Positions 1-9,012 of a stretch of DNA of 64,000 nucleotides are shown in pieces. Numbering within the stretch: position 1 is the first letter of the stretch; every line of letters begins with the position of its first letter. The notes beneath the pieces are model-generated. The model worked only from the letters and a program-made list of their open reading frames with translations, ran no database searches and was not told where the DNA came from. This stretch comes from DAOMNO01 sp035443885 (GTDB lineage Bacteria; Planctomycetota; Phycisphaerae; Phycisphaerales; SM1A02). The position numbers were made by a program, and so were the translations under genes. The stretch spans positions 62,001 through 126,000 of the forward strand of contig DAOMNO010000006.1 in the NCBI GenBank assembly GCA_035443885.1. The letters run 5' to 3'.

Positions 1-175
1 GACGGCAGCGAAAATCTTCGACCTCCTCGTCGGCAAGATGGCAAAGAATTTCCAGAATCGACCAGGCGCCGTCGGGCGGCTTCCATTGAAAATCTTCTCG
101 TGATAATGATGCCACCAGTGCAGAAACGCTCTCGCCGAAGCGAGCCATACCGTCGATCAGGCGTGGTGCATCCAT
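1..175 (-). CDS. DinB-family protein, N-terminal part (cut by window edge)
   Basis: The first 58 residues of a protein that runs off the left edge. The ATG is preceded by an AGGA-type ribosome site about 8 nt upstream. The visible part contains a DinB-like start: a short helix, then WKPPDGAWSILEILCHLADE, where the His of CHLADEE would be the first metal ligand of the DinB/YfiT four-helix fold. Members are small metal-binding proteins, some of them thiol-dependent transferases. It is divergent from rpoN. The C-terminal half is missing, so the other two ligands cannot be checked. Confidence 0.7.
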   Translation of the reverse strand, partial: MDAPRLIDGMARFGESVSALVASLSREDFQWKPPDGAWSILEILCHLADEEVEDFRCR

Positions 176-330
176 GACGTCATCCTAACTCGCTCTCGGA
201 ATCATTTCACACATACGAGGTGAGAGCGGATTTTGCCGATAGAATCGGGGAGAGGAGCCGGTTGCCAGAGAGCATCTGTCTGTGGACAGTGTTCTGCCCG
301 CTCAAGTACTTCGCAGTTAGCACCATCCCA

Positions 331-1848
331 ATGCGTTTCGATACCTCTCAGCACATGAAGCTCAGCCAGCAGATGAAGCTGGCTCCACGGATGATTCAGT
401 CCATGGAGATCCTGCAGCTTCCGATGCTGGCGTTGCAGGAGCGCATTGAGCAGGAGTTGGAATCCAACATTGCGCTTGAGCAGATTGAGCCGGGCGAAGG
501 CGACCGCGAGCGGACCGCGGCGGACGATGAACGCGAAGAGCGTTTGGATCGCCGAGAACTGGTCGTTGGCGATGAGGCCGGTGGAAGTGCGGATGATTTC
601 GAGCGTCTCAGTGCGTTTGAATCCAGTTACAGCGAAGCCTTCGACAATACCTATTCATCCGAGCGATATTCCGCTTCCCGCCAAGCTGGCGAACGCGATC
701 GCAAGCTGGATGCGATGGCGAGCATCGCAGCGCGTGGCGAAAGCCTGACCGAACAGCTCTTGCATCAATGGTCGCTTGCAGAAGTTGAGCCAGAGGTCGC
801 AGCGGTCGGTGAGCGGCTCATCGGCTATATCGATTCTGATGGTCTGCTGGGAGCAGACCTTGAGACGATCCTTGCGCAGAATCAGATAGTGGGTGGGCAG
901 CCGCTGACAATGGAGCGGCTCGAACGCGCACTGGAGTGCGTGCAGGCTTGGCTTGATCCACCGGGTGTCGGTGCACGCGATCAGCGCGAATGCCTGCTCC
1001 TGCAGATCAACGCTTTGCAGGCAGAGGGTGAATTCGACGAGAACTGGTCGGACGTGCGTCTGCTCATTCAGGACCACTTTGACGACCTTTTGCAGAATCG
1101 TCTGCCGAAGATTGCGCAGAAGACAGACCTCTCGATGGAGCGCATTCAGGCCGCCATCGCACTGATGAAGAAGCTGAATCTTAGTCCCGGACGCGATCTT
1201 GTTGAGCAGGATGTGCCGCCCGTCATTCCCGATGTCATGGTGGAGTACGATGAGAACGCAGACGCCTATGTTGCGGCGCTGGCGGATGGTGTGATCCCAT
1301 CGCTTCGCGTGTCGCCCCGTTACGAAGAGATGGCGAAGGACCGCAACGTCGATAAAGAGACTCGCGATTTTGTGAGCAATAGCGTCCGCAACGCATCATG
1401 GCTCATTGAGTCGATCAATCAGCGCAAGAATACGCTTCTGCGTGTGGTCAATGTCGTGCTGGCACGGCAGCGAGAATTCTTCGACCACGGCCCGCAGCAT
1501 CTTAAGCCGCTGCCCATGATTGATGTTGCCGATCAACTCGGCATTCATGTGGGTACGGTGAGTCGCGCCGTGGCCGACAAATGGCTCCAGACGCCTCGCG
1601 GCATGGTTCCATTGCGCAAGTTCTTTTCAGGCGGCACGGAGACAGAATCCGGTCAGGACATGAGCTGGGAAGCGGTCAAATCCATCGTGCAGGAAGTGGT
1701 GGACAGTGAAGATAAAACCAAGCCGCTTAGCGATGATGCCATTGCGAAGGAACTGAAGAAGCGAGGCATTGACATCGCTAGACGCACAGTCGTCAAATAT
1801 CGTCAGCAGCTCAACATTCCACCTGCCAGGCGGCGCAAAGTCTTTTGA
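331..1848 (+). CDS. rpoN: RNA polymerase sigma-54 factor
   Basis: Sigma-54 directs polymerase to -24/-12 promoters and needs an AAA+ activator to open DNA. The chosen start gives 505 residues, close to the family length, and begins MRFDTSQHMKLSQQMKLAP, the Gln/Leu-rich region I that contacts activator (residues 1-50). An acidic region II follows at about 50-120, then the core-binding domain and a helix-turn-helix (IDVADQLGIHVGTVSRAV). The C-terminal RpoN box reads ARRTVVKYRQQLNIP, matching the ARRTVxKYRE consensus that reads the -24 element. The reading frame stays open upstream to 220, but that extension has no family character. No clear Shine-Dalgarno precedes 331, and none of its activators lies in this window. 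Confidence 0.95.
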   Translation: MRFDTSQHMKLSQQMKLAPRMIQSMEILQLPMLALQERIEQELESNIALEQIEPGEGDRERTAADDEREERLDRRELVVGDEAGGSADDFERLSAFESSYSEAFDNTYSSERYSASRQAGERDRKLDAMASIAARGESLTEQLLHQWSLAEVEPEVAAVGERLIGYIDSDGLLGADLETILAQNQIVGGQPLTMERLERALECVQAWLDPPGVGARDQRECLLLQINALQAEGEFDENWSDVRLLIQDHFDDLLQNRLPKIAQKTDLSMERIQAAIALMKKLNLSPGRDLVEQDVPPVIPDVMVEYDENADAYVAALADGVIPSLRVSPRYEEMAKDRNVDKETRDFVSNSVRNASWLIESINQRKNTLLRVVNVVLARQREFFDHGPQHLKPLPMIDVADQLGIHVGTVSRAVADKWLQTPRGMVPLRKFFSGGTETESGQDMSWEAVKSIVQEVVDSEDKTKPLSDDAIAKELKKRGIDIARRTVVKYRQQLNIPPARRRKVF

Positions 1849-1852
1849 GCAT

Positions 1853-4021
1853 TCACTCAACTCGCTCGATCTCAAGCGAAAGCACGGCGTAACCATCAAG
1901 CTCGAAATGCTCAACGCGAATCGCAACCTCTCGTTCTTCGGCTACTTCAAACTCGTATAAGTGCTCTTTCGGTGCATGCCACGTCCAGTCGTCGATGACC
2001 ATTGTCTCGTCGAACCAGACCCGGATGCCGTCATCTGAAACCGTGCGAACAAGCCATCGTCCGGTTGGAAATGTGAGCTGCGTCGTGGCGATTGTGCCGA
2101 AACGATCACGCGGCAGGTCTGCGTCTCGAACATGCTGCGGGGCAGCAGCAAGCTGGCTTGGCCCCGCGTGACGGTAGTTCAGTTTCAGTTCATCAACAGT
2201 GAAAGAAACACCGCTCTGTTCGCGCAGAGCTTCCATGCGCCATAGGTCAACATTGTCGCGGGGGTCTGTTTCCCACGAAAACGCACGAACGTGCCATTGC
2301 GCGGGAATCAGCACGCCAGTCGCCGTCAACACATCATCCTGAAGAACCGCTTCAATTTGGTACGGCGTAACTCGGCCAGCGATTCGGGCCGACAACGCGA
2401 CCTTTGCCGTATCGCGATCGTATTGCAGTTCGACCGTTTCATCGGTTCGTACATCTCGAATCATCGCATGCTCGACGCCAAAAACGCGATACACATGCTG
2501 ATGTCCGCCGCGCTCGTGCATGTGGAGAAGAGGGGATGCCCAGTCATACGGCCCCCATTCAGTCATGATGATGTTCTCGCGTCCAGCGAGATGATTGCGT
2601 TTGCCGATCGGCCGCGAGAGGCCCGGAAGTTCAAGGCGAGGTGTGGATGCGGTGGCGGGTATGCCTTCAAGCATGGCGGCAAGGCTGTGCTCATCTGCGT
2701 CCAGTTCGCTTCCGACATCGGTCATCTGGTTGCCATAGAGGCGAGTTGAATCAGCCCGGCGAAGCTGAATCGCGATGCGATCTCGCTCGAACGTATTGCT
2801 GCCGATGTAATTGTCGGCGCAACCGCGATGGTTGGCTTTCGCCCACGGGGTTTCCAGCAGCGTGGTGTGATTGCGCGACCAGAAGAAAACGCCGCAGGCA
2901 TTGTCCTTAAAGCGATTGCCATAGATTGCGGTGCTGTAACCATGCTCAATGTTGATCCCGCCGCGTTCACTGCCGTAAGGCATGTCGCCGTTCTCGGTGA
3001 ACCAGTTGTACACAATGATGGTGCCTTGCGAAAACCCGCCCCAGATGCCGCAGATCGCATTGCCATGGAAGGTGTTTTCCCCGATGAGATTGTCGAAGCT
3101 GAACGTCAGCTCAAGGCCATGCGCTGCGGCATAGGACAAATTGTTTCTCAAAAAAATATTCTGATTGTTGCCACGCCTGATGTAAAAATCAGCATCATCG
3201 ACGCGATTGACTTCTCCCAGGGCTTCACGGCCTGCGAACGCGAAAACGCCATCGCCGCCGTGTGTAGCTGAGTTTTCAGCGACGATATTGTGCGAGCACT
3301 GCTCAAACATCAGGATTCCCGCGGAATCCTGTCCTCGGTTGTACACGCCGTGCGAGTAACCGCGGATACAGAAATCAAAAGCATTCCTCGCGATGGTGTT
3401 ATGAGAGCATCTCCACATCGCAAGCCCCCAACCGGATAGAAACGAGCAGTCGTTGTCATATACCTTTGAGTGGTTGACATTGGAGAGCAGGATGCCATTC
3501 TGCACGTTGCGAGCCAGCACATTCCGAATGGTGATCTCGCTTGAATGTTCGATACAGATGCCTGCACCGTACATCGTTCGCCACTCACCATCGTCGTTGT
3601 TGTGGGGCCAGAGCCAGTCTTCCGTGGCTTCAGCCTGCGGCGTCGAACGTAGTCGCTGGCGGAAGTTGTCAGATACATCAACGCCGTGGAGCGTCAGGCC
3701 ATCTGCACTTGTGGCATGAATCGCAACTTTGAAGCCACTGAAGCGCCCTCCGTTAATCAGAATGTTGCGCCCCGTGATGCGAACGCCGGTACCGAGATAC
3801 CGATCTGGATCGGTGCCTGCCGCCGCACCGCGAAGCGTTTGATCGGTGAAATCGACAGTGATGTTGTCCCCGACAACGTGAATCACGCCGTTGGAGTCTT
3901 CATCAAGAATGAACTCCTCAGCGACCACCACTCGTGCGCTTTCGCGAATCACAACATTGTCACGATCCACTCGGACGACGGGCAATTCCGTGCAGGCAAG
4001 CGTCAGGGCAAGCATGAGCAT
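1853..4021 (-). CDS. secreted right-handed beta-helix protein with PA14-like C-terminus
   Basis: A 722-residue exported protein. It starts 7 nt after a strong AGGAAGGAG site. The N-terminus is a short hydrophobic stretch ending LTLACTELP, which resembles a lipobox (Cys10), although it lacks the usual basic residues. Residues about 45-470 are a run of Asn/Gly-rich parallel beta-helix coils (repeated patterns such as GIWGGFSQGTIIVYNWF and NAFDFCIRGYSHGVYN), a fold typical of polysaccharide lyases and carbohydrate epimerases. The last ~100 residues (TVSDDGIRVWFDETMVIDDW) resemble a PA14-like carbohydrate-binding beta-barrel. It is convergent with rpoN, whose stop is 4 nt away. The substrate cannot be read from sequence. 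Confidence 0.75.
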   Translation of the reverse strand: MLMLALTLACTELPVVRVDRDNVVIRESARVVVAEEFILDEDSNGVIHVVGDNITVDFTDQTLRGAAAGTDPDRYLGTGVRITGRNILINGGRFSGFKVAIHATSADGLTLHGVDVSDNFRQRLRSTPQAEATEDWLWPHNNDDGEWRTMYGAGICIEHSSEITIRNVLARNVQNGILLSNVNHSKVYDNDCSFLSGWGLAMWRCSHNTIARNAFDFCIRGYSHGVYNRGQDSAGILMFEQCSHNIVAENSATHGGDGVFAFAGREALGEVNRVDDADFYIRRGNNQNIFLRNNLSYAAAHGLELTFSFDNLIGENTFHGNAICGIWGGFSQGTIIVYNWFTENGDMPYGSERGGINIEHGYSTAIYGNRFKDNACGVFFWSRNHTTLLETPWAKANHRGCADNYIGSNTFERDRIAIQLRRADSTRLYGNQMTDVGSELDADEHSLAAMLEGIPATASTPRLELPGLSRPIGKRNHLAGRENIIMTEWGPYDWASPLLHMHERGGHQHVYRVFGVEHAMIRDVRTDETVELQYDRDTAKVALSARIAGRVTPYQIEAVLQDDVLTATGVLIPAQWHVRAFSWETDPRDNVDLWRMEALREQSGVSFTVDELKLNYRHAGPSQLAAAPQHVRDADLPRDRFGTIATTQLTFPTGRWLVRTVSDDGIRVWFDETMVIDDWTWHAPKEHLYEFEVAEEREVAIRVEHFELDGYAVLSLEIERVE

Positions 4022-4088
4022 GATGCAGCTCCTTCCTCAAGTCGCCGCGCAGCATGGTCGAGCGTTCCGATGTCCTGCGAGCTGCGAC

Positions 4089-4661
4089 TCAGATTTCGTC
4101 AATCTCCTTGGCCTTCTTCTCGCAGTGGGCGTCGATCTGCGCCGTATACTCTTTGGTCATCTCGTCAACCTCGTCCTTGGCATCCTTGGCTTGATCTTCT
4201 GAGATGCCGTTAGCTTTATCCTTCGCCGCAGCGTCAATGTGTTTGTTCGCATCGCGACGCTCGTTGCGGATCGAAACCTTTGACTCTTCCGCCATCTTGC
4301 GGACTTGCGCGATGAGTTGCTTGCGGCGTTCTGCGGAAGGTGGGGGGACATTGATGCGAATCGTCGCACCTTCCGCCATCGGGTTCAGGCCGAGATCAGC
4401 TTTTTCGATCGCCTTGATGATGTCGTTCTTTGCACCGGGATCGAACGGCTTGACGAGCAGCTGAGTCGGCTCCGGAATGCTGATTGACGCCAGTTCGCGC
4501 AGATCAGTCGGATTACCGTAGTACTCGACTTTCACATAGTCGATCAATGCCGTGGTGGCGCGTCCCGTTCGAATGCCGCGCAATTCGCGGTCGTAATACT
4601 CGACAGACTTCTTCATCCGTTCGCGTGTTTCGCGCAGGATGGTTGCAAGGTTGACGGTCAC
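4089..4661 (-). CDS. frr: ribosome recycling factor
   Basis: RRF splits post-termination ribosomes together with EF-G. This 190-residue protein matches the family length (about 185) and shows the conserved stretch RELRGIRTGRATTALIDYV, then IPEPTQLLVKPFD, and the charged C-terminal helix. The start is a GTG 7 nt after a GGAGG site; longer in-frame extensions upstream look non-coding. In many bacteria frr follows tsf and pyrH. Here it stands alone, downstream of a tricorn protease gene and upstream of the beta-helix gene on the same strand. Confidence 0.95.
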   Translation of the reverse strand: MTVNLATILRETRERMKKSVEYYDRELRGIRTGRATTALIDYVKVEYYGNPTDLRELASISIPEPTQLLVKPFDPGAKNDIIKAIEKADLGLNPMAEGATIRINVPPPSAERRKQLIAQVRKMAEESKVSIRNERRDANKHIDAAAKDKANGISEDQAKDAKDEVDEMTKEYTAQIDAHCEKKAKEIDEI

Positions 4662-4776
4662 CGATATGCCTCCATCGCAGAAAAAGTGTGGTGGAAAGTG
4701 CCGCACTATACACGCTGATGCACCGCCTCGCACGTGCGTATTTGGGGCGGTCATGCGCGGATAAAAAGGCGTGCCT

Positions 4777-7700
4777 CTACCTGTTTGAATCAACCTGCCG
4801 CAGCAGAATTCGCACCGATTCCAGCACCTGCGTATCGCGGCCCGCCGCTGCAGACACCGGATCAAGCTCCACGCGGTGAGTCGGCTCAAGCTGCTTATTC
4901 TCCAGATACAGCCCTCGCTTGCCCTTGGTGCCGACCTGCGGAATGCCAAAAATCAGGTCGCCCGTATGCAGCCGCTCCCACCAGACGGCTGTGGCCGTGC
5001 CCGGCACCGGCATGCCAACGGTCTCGCCGATGCCAAGTTCCACATACGCCCACGGGAAGAAGTGGGCATCGGAGTAGTTCCCCTCGCTCATGACGACGAT
5101 CGACGGCTTCGTCCAGCGGCGCGCAGAGTCGCCGAGGTAACTCACGCCCGGGGCTTCGTCATTTCGCGGATAGAGATCAACATATCGCGTACCGCTAAGG
5201 AACGTGACAAGGTCATCATGCAGCCAGCCGCCGCCGTTGAAGCGGGTGTCAACGATCAACGCTTCTTTGTCGAAGTGTCGCCCCAGCACTTCACCATAGA
5301 AGCTGCGGAAACTGGGATCGTTCATCCCTCGAACGTGCATGTAGCCGAGCCGGCCGCCAGAGGCTTCTTCCACGATGGCGCGGCGTGTTCGTACCCAACG
5401 CTGATATCGGAGTTCATTTTCCTGATCGAGGCCTACGGGACGGACGACAACGTCGAATGATTCTTCATCATCCTTCAACAGGGTGAGTCGCACCCGCTGT
5501 CCAGCTTTACGGTTGAGCAGCTCGTACAAGTTGCGCGACGCATCAAGGAGTACACCATCAATGTGCGTGATAATCATGCCTGCTTCGATTGGGAGATCGG
5601 CCTTGTCGAGCGGGCCGCCCTGCATGATTTCCGCGATGCGCACCCCATCGCCCTGATACGCGTTGTCATAAAACACACCGAGAGATGCTGTGCGGGCATC
5701 GCCTTCACCAGCAGGGGGGCGGTAGTAGCCGCCCGTATGGGAAGCATTCAATTCGCCGAGGATTTCCGAAAGCAAGTCAGCGAAAGCGCGATTGCTCTTG
5801 ACGCCGGTCAATTTCGGTTCGTATTCGCGGCGATAAAACTCCCAGTCCACGCCATGCATGTCCGGCACATAGAACTTCTGCTTCATCTGTCGCCATGCAT
5901 GTTCAAACAGATACTCGCGCTCTCGATGGCCGTCAATCTCAAGCTGGGCGGCGAAGTTGATCGGCTTCTGCTCGCCGCTTTGAGCGTCGATTTTGGAAAG
6001 CGAGCCGCCCGCGAGCAGAAAGATGGTTTTTCCGTCATCGGTCAGGCGCATGGATGCGCTTTCGGCGTCCAGTTTTCTCAGAATGCTGGTGGATTCCTTG
6101 CGGAAGTCTCGCACCCAGAGATCGAATCCTCTTTCGAATCGAGCGAGATAGTAAAGACGATCGCCTTCCGGCGCGAGTGCAAAGTCGCCGAGCGTGGAAG
6201 CGTGAATCGTCAGGCGAATAGTGCGTGTCTCGATTCCCTTGAGATCAAACTCGACTGATTTGGACTTCTTGGCGTCATCCTCCTCAGTCTTCTCTTCATC
6301 CTTCGCGTCATCGCTTTCGTTGTTATTCGTCTCGTCCTGCTTCTCGGCGTCTTCCTCTTCCTTCTTTTTCTTTTCCTCATCCTTCTTGCGCTTGTCTTCA
6401 AGTTCCTTGCGCAGCTCGTATTCTTCGCGCGACAGACGGAATCGATCGAACGCATCCTGCGTCAGGAAGGCCGCAACAACGTCATACTGCGAACCCCAGC
6501 TACCGTGGTTTCTCATGCCGAAACGGTCGCTGGCCCATGCAAGCGCCTCGCCCTTCATGGACCATCGAGGCGATTTGTCGTCGTAGCCTGAGTTGGAAAG
6601 ATCGATCGGCATGTCCGTCGATCCGTCCGCTCGCACAAGCCCGACCTGCGAGAAGAACGCCCGGCCGCGGTTATAGAACTCGACGGCGATCCATTCGCTG
6701 TCTGACGACCACTCAAACCAGTAGTCGCCATCTGAATAGGAGAAATACGCCGTGCCGGGTGATGCCGTTACGGTTTCCCCACTCTCCATATCCATGACGC
6801 GCAACGTGGATCGATTGTGCAGGTAAGCAAGCTTCTTGCCGTCGGGGGAGAGTTTCGGCTCAAATGCCTCAGCATCGGTTCGCACGAGGGTACGCTCGCT
6901 GATCTTGGTTGCACTGAAGAAATACAACTCGTCGTTGTCTTCAAGTGAGGCCTCATAAATGCTCCAGCGGCCGTCGCGCTCGCCTGCGTAGATCAGCTTT
7001 CGTCCACACGGCGCAAACGAAACTGAACGCTCCTGTTCGGGGGTGTTCGTAATGCGACGAGTCGTGGCAAACTCCGTGGATGTAACGAAAATCTCCCCGC
7101 GAACGACGAATGCGACTTCCTTACCATTGGGCGAAACGGCAAACTCCGTTGCCCCAGTGCGCCGCGTCTCCATGATCGGCCCGCCTCGGCCATCGACAGC
7201 GATCTCAATCGGAACGCGTTTCGGTTCCGCGCCAGGAGCGAGGTGATAAATGTCGCCATGCCAACTAAATGTGGCGTGCCCGTTCCTCGCTACGGTGAGA
7301 TGACGAACGGGATGGTTTTTGAAGAACGTGAGTTGCTCAGCCGGGGCATTTGCCCGCAGCGGCATTCGATAGACGTTGGAGTCGCCATTGCGCTCAGAAA
7401 GAAAATAGACGGATCGCTCGTCGGGTGACCAGTTCGGCTCGCGATCTTCACCGGCGAAATCAGTGAGCTTTGTATGCGCTCCAGTGGCCACGTCGTAAAG
7501 CCAGATGTCGCGAGCGATAGAAGAGCGATGATGCTTTCGTTGCTCGCTCTCATAGCCTTTCCGATCTTCATAGAGCACGCGAGCACCAACACGATCGAAG
7601 CGTGCGTTGAGTGCAGGGGTCGTCAGCAGCATCGAAGGAGTGCCACCTTCCAGCCGGGCACTGTAGAGCTGGCTGAGCACGCCGGTAGGAAACAGTGCGC

Positions 7701-8133
7701 TTTGTACATCGCCGGTGCGAGAGCTTTCAAAGATCACCGCACTGCCATCTGGCGAGAAATCTGATGGCAGGTCGTCTGCTGAATGGAACGTCAGCCTGCG
7801 GGCCTCCCCACCCGTTGCAGGCATGACAAAAACATCGAAGTTGCCGAAGCGATCGGATGCAAAGGCGATCATTGAACCATCGGGTGACCAGACCGGGCGA
7901 GCTTCGTGAGCGGGGTGAAGTGTGAGCGGCACGGCGCGGCCGCCGCCTACAGGCACACTGTAGAGATCGCCGCCATGAACAAAGACGATTGTTTTCCCGT
8001 CAGGCGATATCGCAGGCTCGCGAAACCAGTTCGGGGTCAAGTCGGCAGAAGCAGCGTGCGAGAACGCAAGCAGAGCAAACAACGAAATTGAACTGAGCCG
8101 AACGAGGCGGGAAAAGGCGGCTGAAAACGGCAT
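4777..8133 (-). CDS. tricorn-type S41 serine protease, exported
   Basis: Tricorn proteases trim peptides into small fragments; bacterial homologues are often periplasmic. This 1118-residue protein starts 7 nt after GAGGAGA and has a clear signal peptide (cleavage after ASA near residue 30). Order: WD40/TolB-like propeller blades with ISPDGK and WSPDG repeats (about 30-560), a Glu/Lys/Asp-rich insertion (about 564-628), a helical C1 region with the catalytic-type His in ASHTGGYY (near 796), a PDZ domain (about 820-900), and the S41 core with the nucleophile motif SEGNYSDAHFFPWAY (near 1014). The charged insertion is longer than I would expect. The neighbours give no functional link. Confidence 0.92.
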   Translation of the reverse strand: MPFSAAFSRLVRLSSISLFALLAFSHAASADLTPNWFREPAISPDGKTIVFVHGGDLYSVPVGGGRAVPLTLHPAHEARPVWSPDGSMIAFASDRFGNFDVFVMPATGGEARRLTFHSADDLPSDFSPDGSAVIFESSRTGDVQSALFPTGVLSQLYSARLEGGTPSMLLTTPALNARFDRVGARVLYEDRKGYESEQRKHHRSSIARDIWLYDVATGAHTKLTDFAGEDREPNWSPDERSVYFLSERNGDSNVYRMPLRANAPAEQLTFFKNHPVRHLTVARNGHATFSWHGDIYHLAPGAEPKRVPIEIAVDGRGGPIMETRRTGATEFAVSPNGKEVAFVVRGEIFVTSTEFATTRRITNTPEQERSVSFAPCGRKLIYAGERDGRWSIYEASLEDNDELYFFSATKISERTLVRTDAEAFEPKLSPDGKKLAYLHNRSTLRVMDMESGETVTASPGTAYFSYSDGDYWFEWSSDSEWIAVEFYNRGRAFFSQVGLVRADGSTDMPIDLSNSGYDDKSPRWSMKGEALAWASDRFGMRNHGSWGSQYDVVAAFLTQDAFDRFRLSREEYELRKELEDKRKKDEEKKKKEEEDAEKQDETNNNESDDAKDEEKTEEDDAKKSKSVEFDLKGIETRTIRLTIHASTLGDFALAPEGDRLYYLARFERGFDLWVRDFRKESTSILRKLDAESASMRLTDDGKTIFLLAGGSLSKIDAQSGEQKPINFAAQLEIDGHREREYLFEHAWRQMKQKFYVPDMHGVDWEFYRREYEPKLTGVKSNRAFADLLSEILGELNASHTGGYYRPPAGEGDARTASLGVFYDNAYQGDGVRIAEIMQGGPLDKADLPIEAGMIITHIDGVLLDASRNLYELLNRKAGQRVRLTLLKDDEESFDVVVRPVGLDQENELRYQRWVRTRRAIVEEASGGRLGYMHVRGMNDPSFRSFYGEVLGRHFDKEALIVDTRFNGGGWLHDDLVTFLSGTRYVDLYPRNDEAPGVSYLGDSARRWTKPSIVVMSEGNYSDAHFFPWAYVELGIGETVGMPVPGTATAVWWERLHTGDLIFGIPQVGTKGKRGLYLENKQLEPTHRVELDPVSAAAGRDTQVLESVRILLRQVDSNR

Positions 8134-8214
8134 GCGAACGTCTCCTCTGAATGACGCTCCACTATACCGATTCTGCAGTATTGCGCTGCGTAGCCGCGGG
8201 AAATCGCTCTGCGT

Positions 8215-9000
8215 TTACCGCGCCTGTGGCTTGACATCACTCCGCCGGATGAGGCGAGCGATGGGGCCGCATTGCCGGAGGTCGTGGGTTGCGGGCCAAG
8301 GGTTCGCTGGCACGGTGCATTCAAGCAGAGCGGTGCGAATCAGTGATCTGATATCCGGAGCAACGTGCTCTGCGAGCGGCAGCTCAAGCCCCTCAACGTC
8401 AATCTTCAGGAGATCGATGCGATGGTGGCGTTCGAGGACTGGCCGGAGCACATCGTTGATGTCAATGCAATCGACACTGATTGTCGTGCCCGTACGACGA
8501 TGAATGCCACCGTACCGACCTGTCGGCTCAACACCAAAATCGACGTGCCCGTTCGATAGCCCGACCGCGACCTTGGACAGTGTGTAGCGATTCTCAAAGC
8601 CGCTCAGATTCCGCTGAAGTCGATCGACATTGATTGGGACCGGTTCGAAGAGAAACGCACGCGACCGTGAATGCCGAGTCAAAAAATAGAGCGCAGAGAT
8701 GCCGATGTTTGAGCCGATGTCCACCACAATTTCATCTGTCATGCCCGTGTGATAGTCACCCCTGCAGAACACCTCGTTCACAGTGAGCATGTCGTGATGT
8801 GAGAACAATCGGATCGATCTGCAACCAAGCGGCGTTCGGATGAGAAGATCAATCGGATAGTCTCCGCGAGCAAAGAGATAGCGCCGATAGGCGTCCAGCG
8901 GTCGCGTGTACACGCGCAGCATGTTCCATGCTGCAACATAGTGTCGCGGTTTCACCAATGCGCCGAAGATTGTTCGCAGGCGTCGTCCGCCAATGGCCAT
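8215..9000 (-). CDS. FkbM-family SAM-dependent methyltransferase
   Basis: FkbM-type enzymes O-methylate sugars, lipids or polyketides. The SAM-binding motif is EIVVDIGSNIGISALYFL, followed by an acidic end of beta-2 (FLFEPVPINVDRL), and the family signature LLKIDVEGLELPL is present. I start at the ATG at 9000, giving 261 residues, because a TATGAT hexamer sits exactly 6 nt upstream, as in other likely leaderless genes here. The frame also permits a start at 9081, which would overlap the preceding gene by 74 nt. The gene directly follows the YdiJ-type dehydrogenase (7 nt gap). The substrate is unknown. Confidence 0.88.
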   Translation of the reverse strand: MAIGGRRLRTIFGALVKPRHYVAAWNMLRVYTRPLDAYRRYLFARGDYPIDLLIRTPLGCRSIRLFSHHDMLTVNEVFCRGDYHTGMTDEIVVDIGSNIGISALYFLTRHSRSRAFLFEPVPINVDRLQRNLSGFENRYTLSKVAVGLSNGHVDFGVEPTGRYGGIHRRTGTTISVDCIDINDVLRPVLERHHRIDLLKIDVEGLELPLAEHVAPDIRSLIRTALLECTVPANPWPATHDLRQCGPIARLIRRSDVKPQAR

Positions 9001-9006
9001 CGCGGC

Positions 9007-9012
9007 ATCATA
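9007..9012 (-). promoter_or_regulatory. candidate -10 element of leaderless fkbM-type gene
   Basis: TATGAT on the minus strand lies 6 nt before the ATG at 9000, so a transcript would begin at or next to the start codon. It overlaps the stop codon of the upstream dehydrogenase gene. No convincing -35 is visible and there is no Shine-Dalgarno site. Confidence 0.4.
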
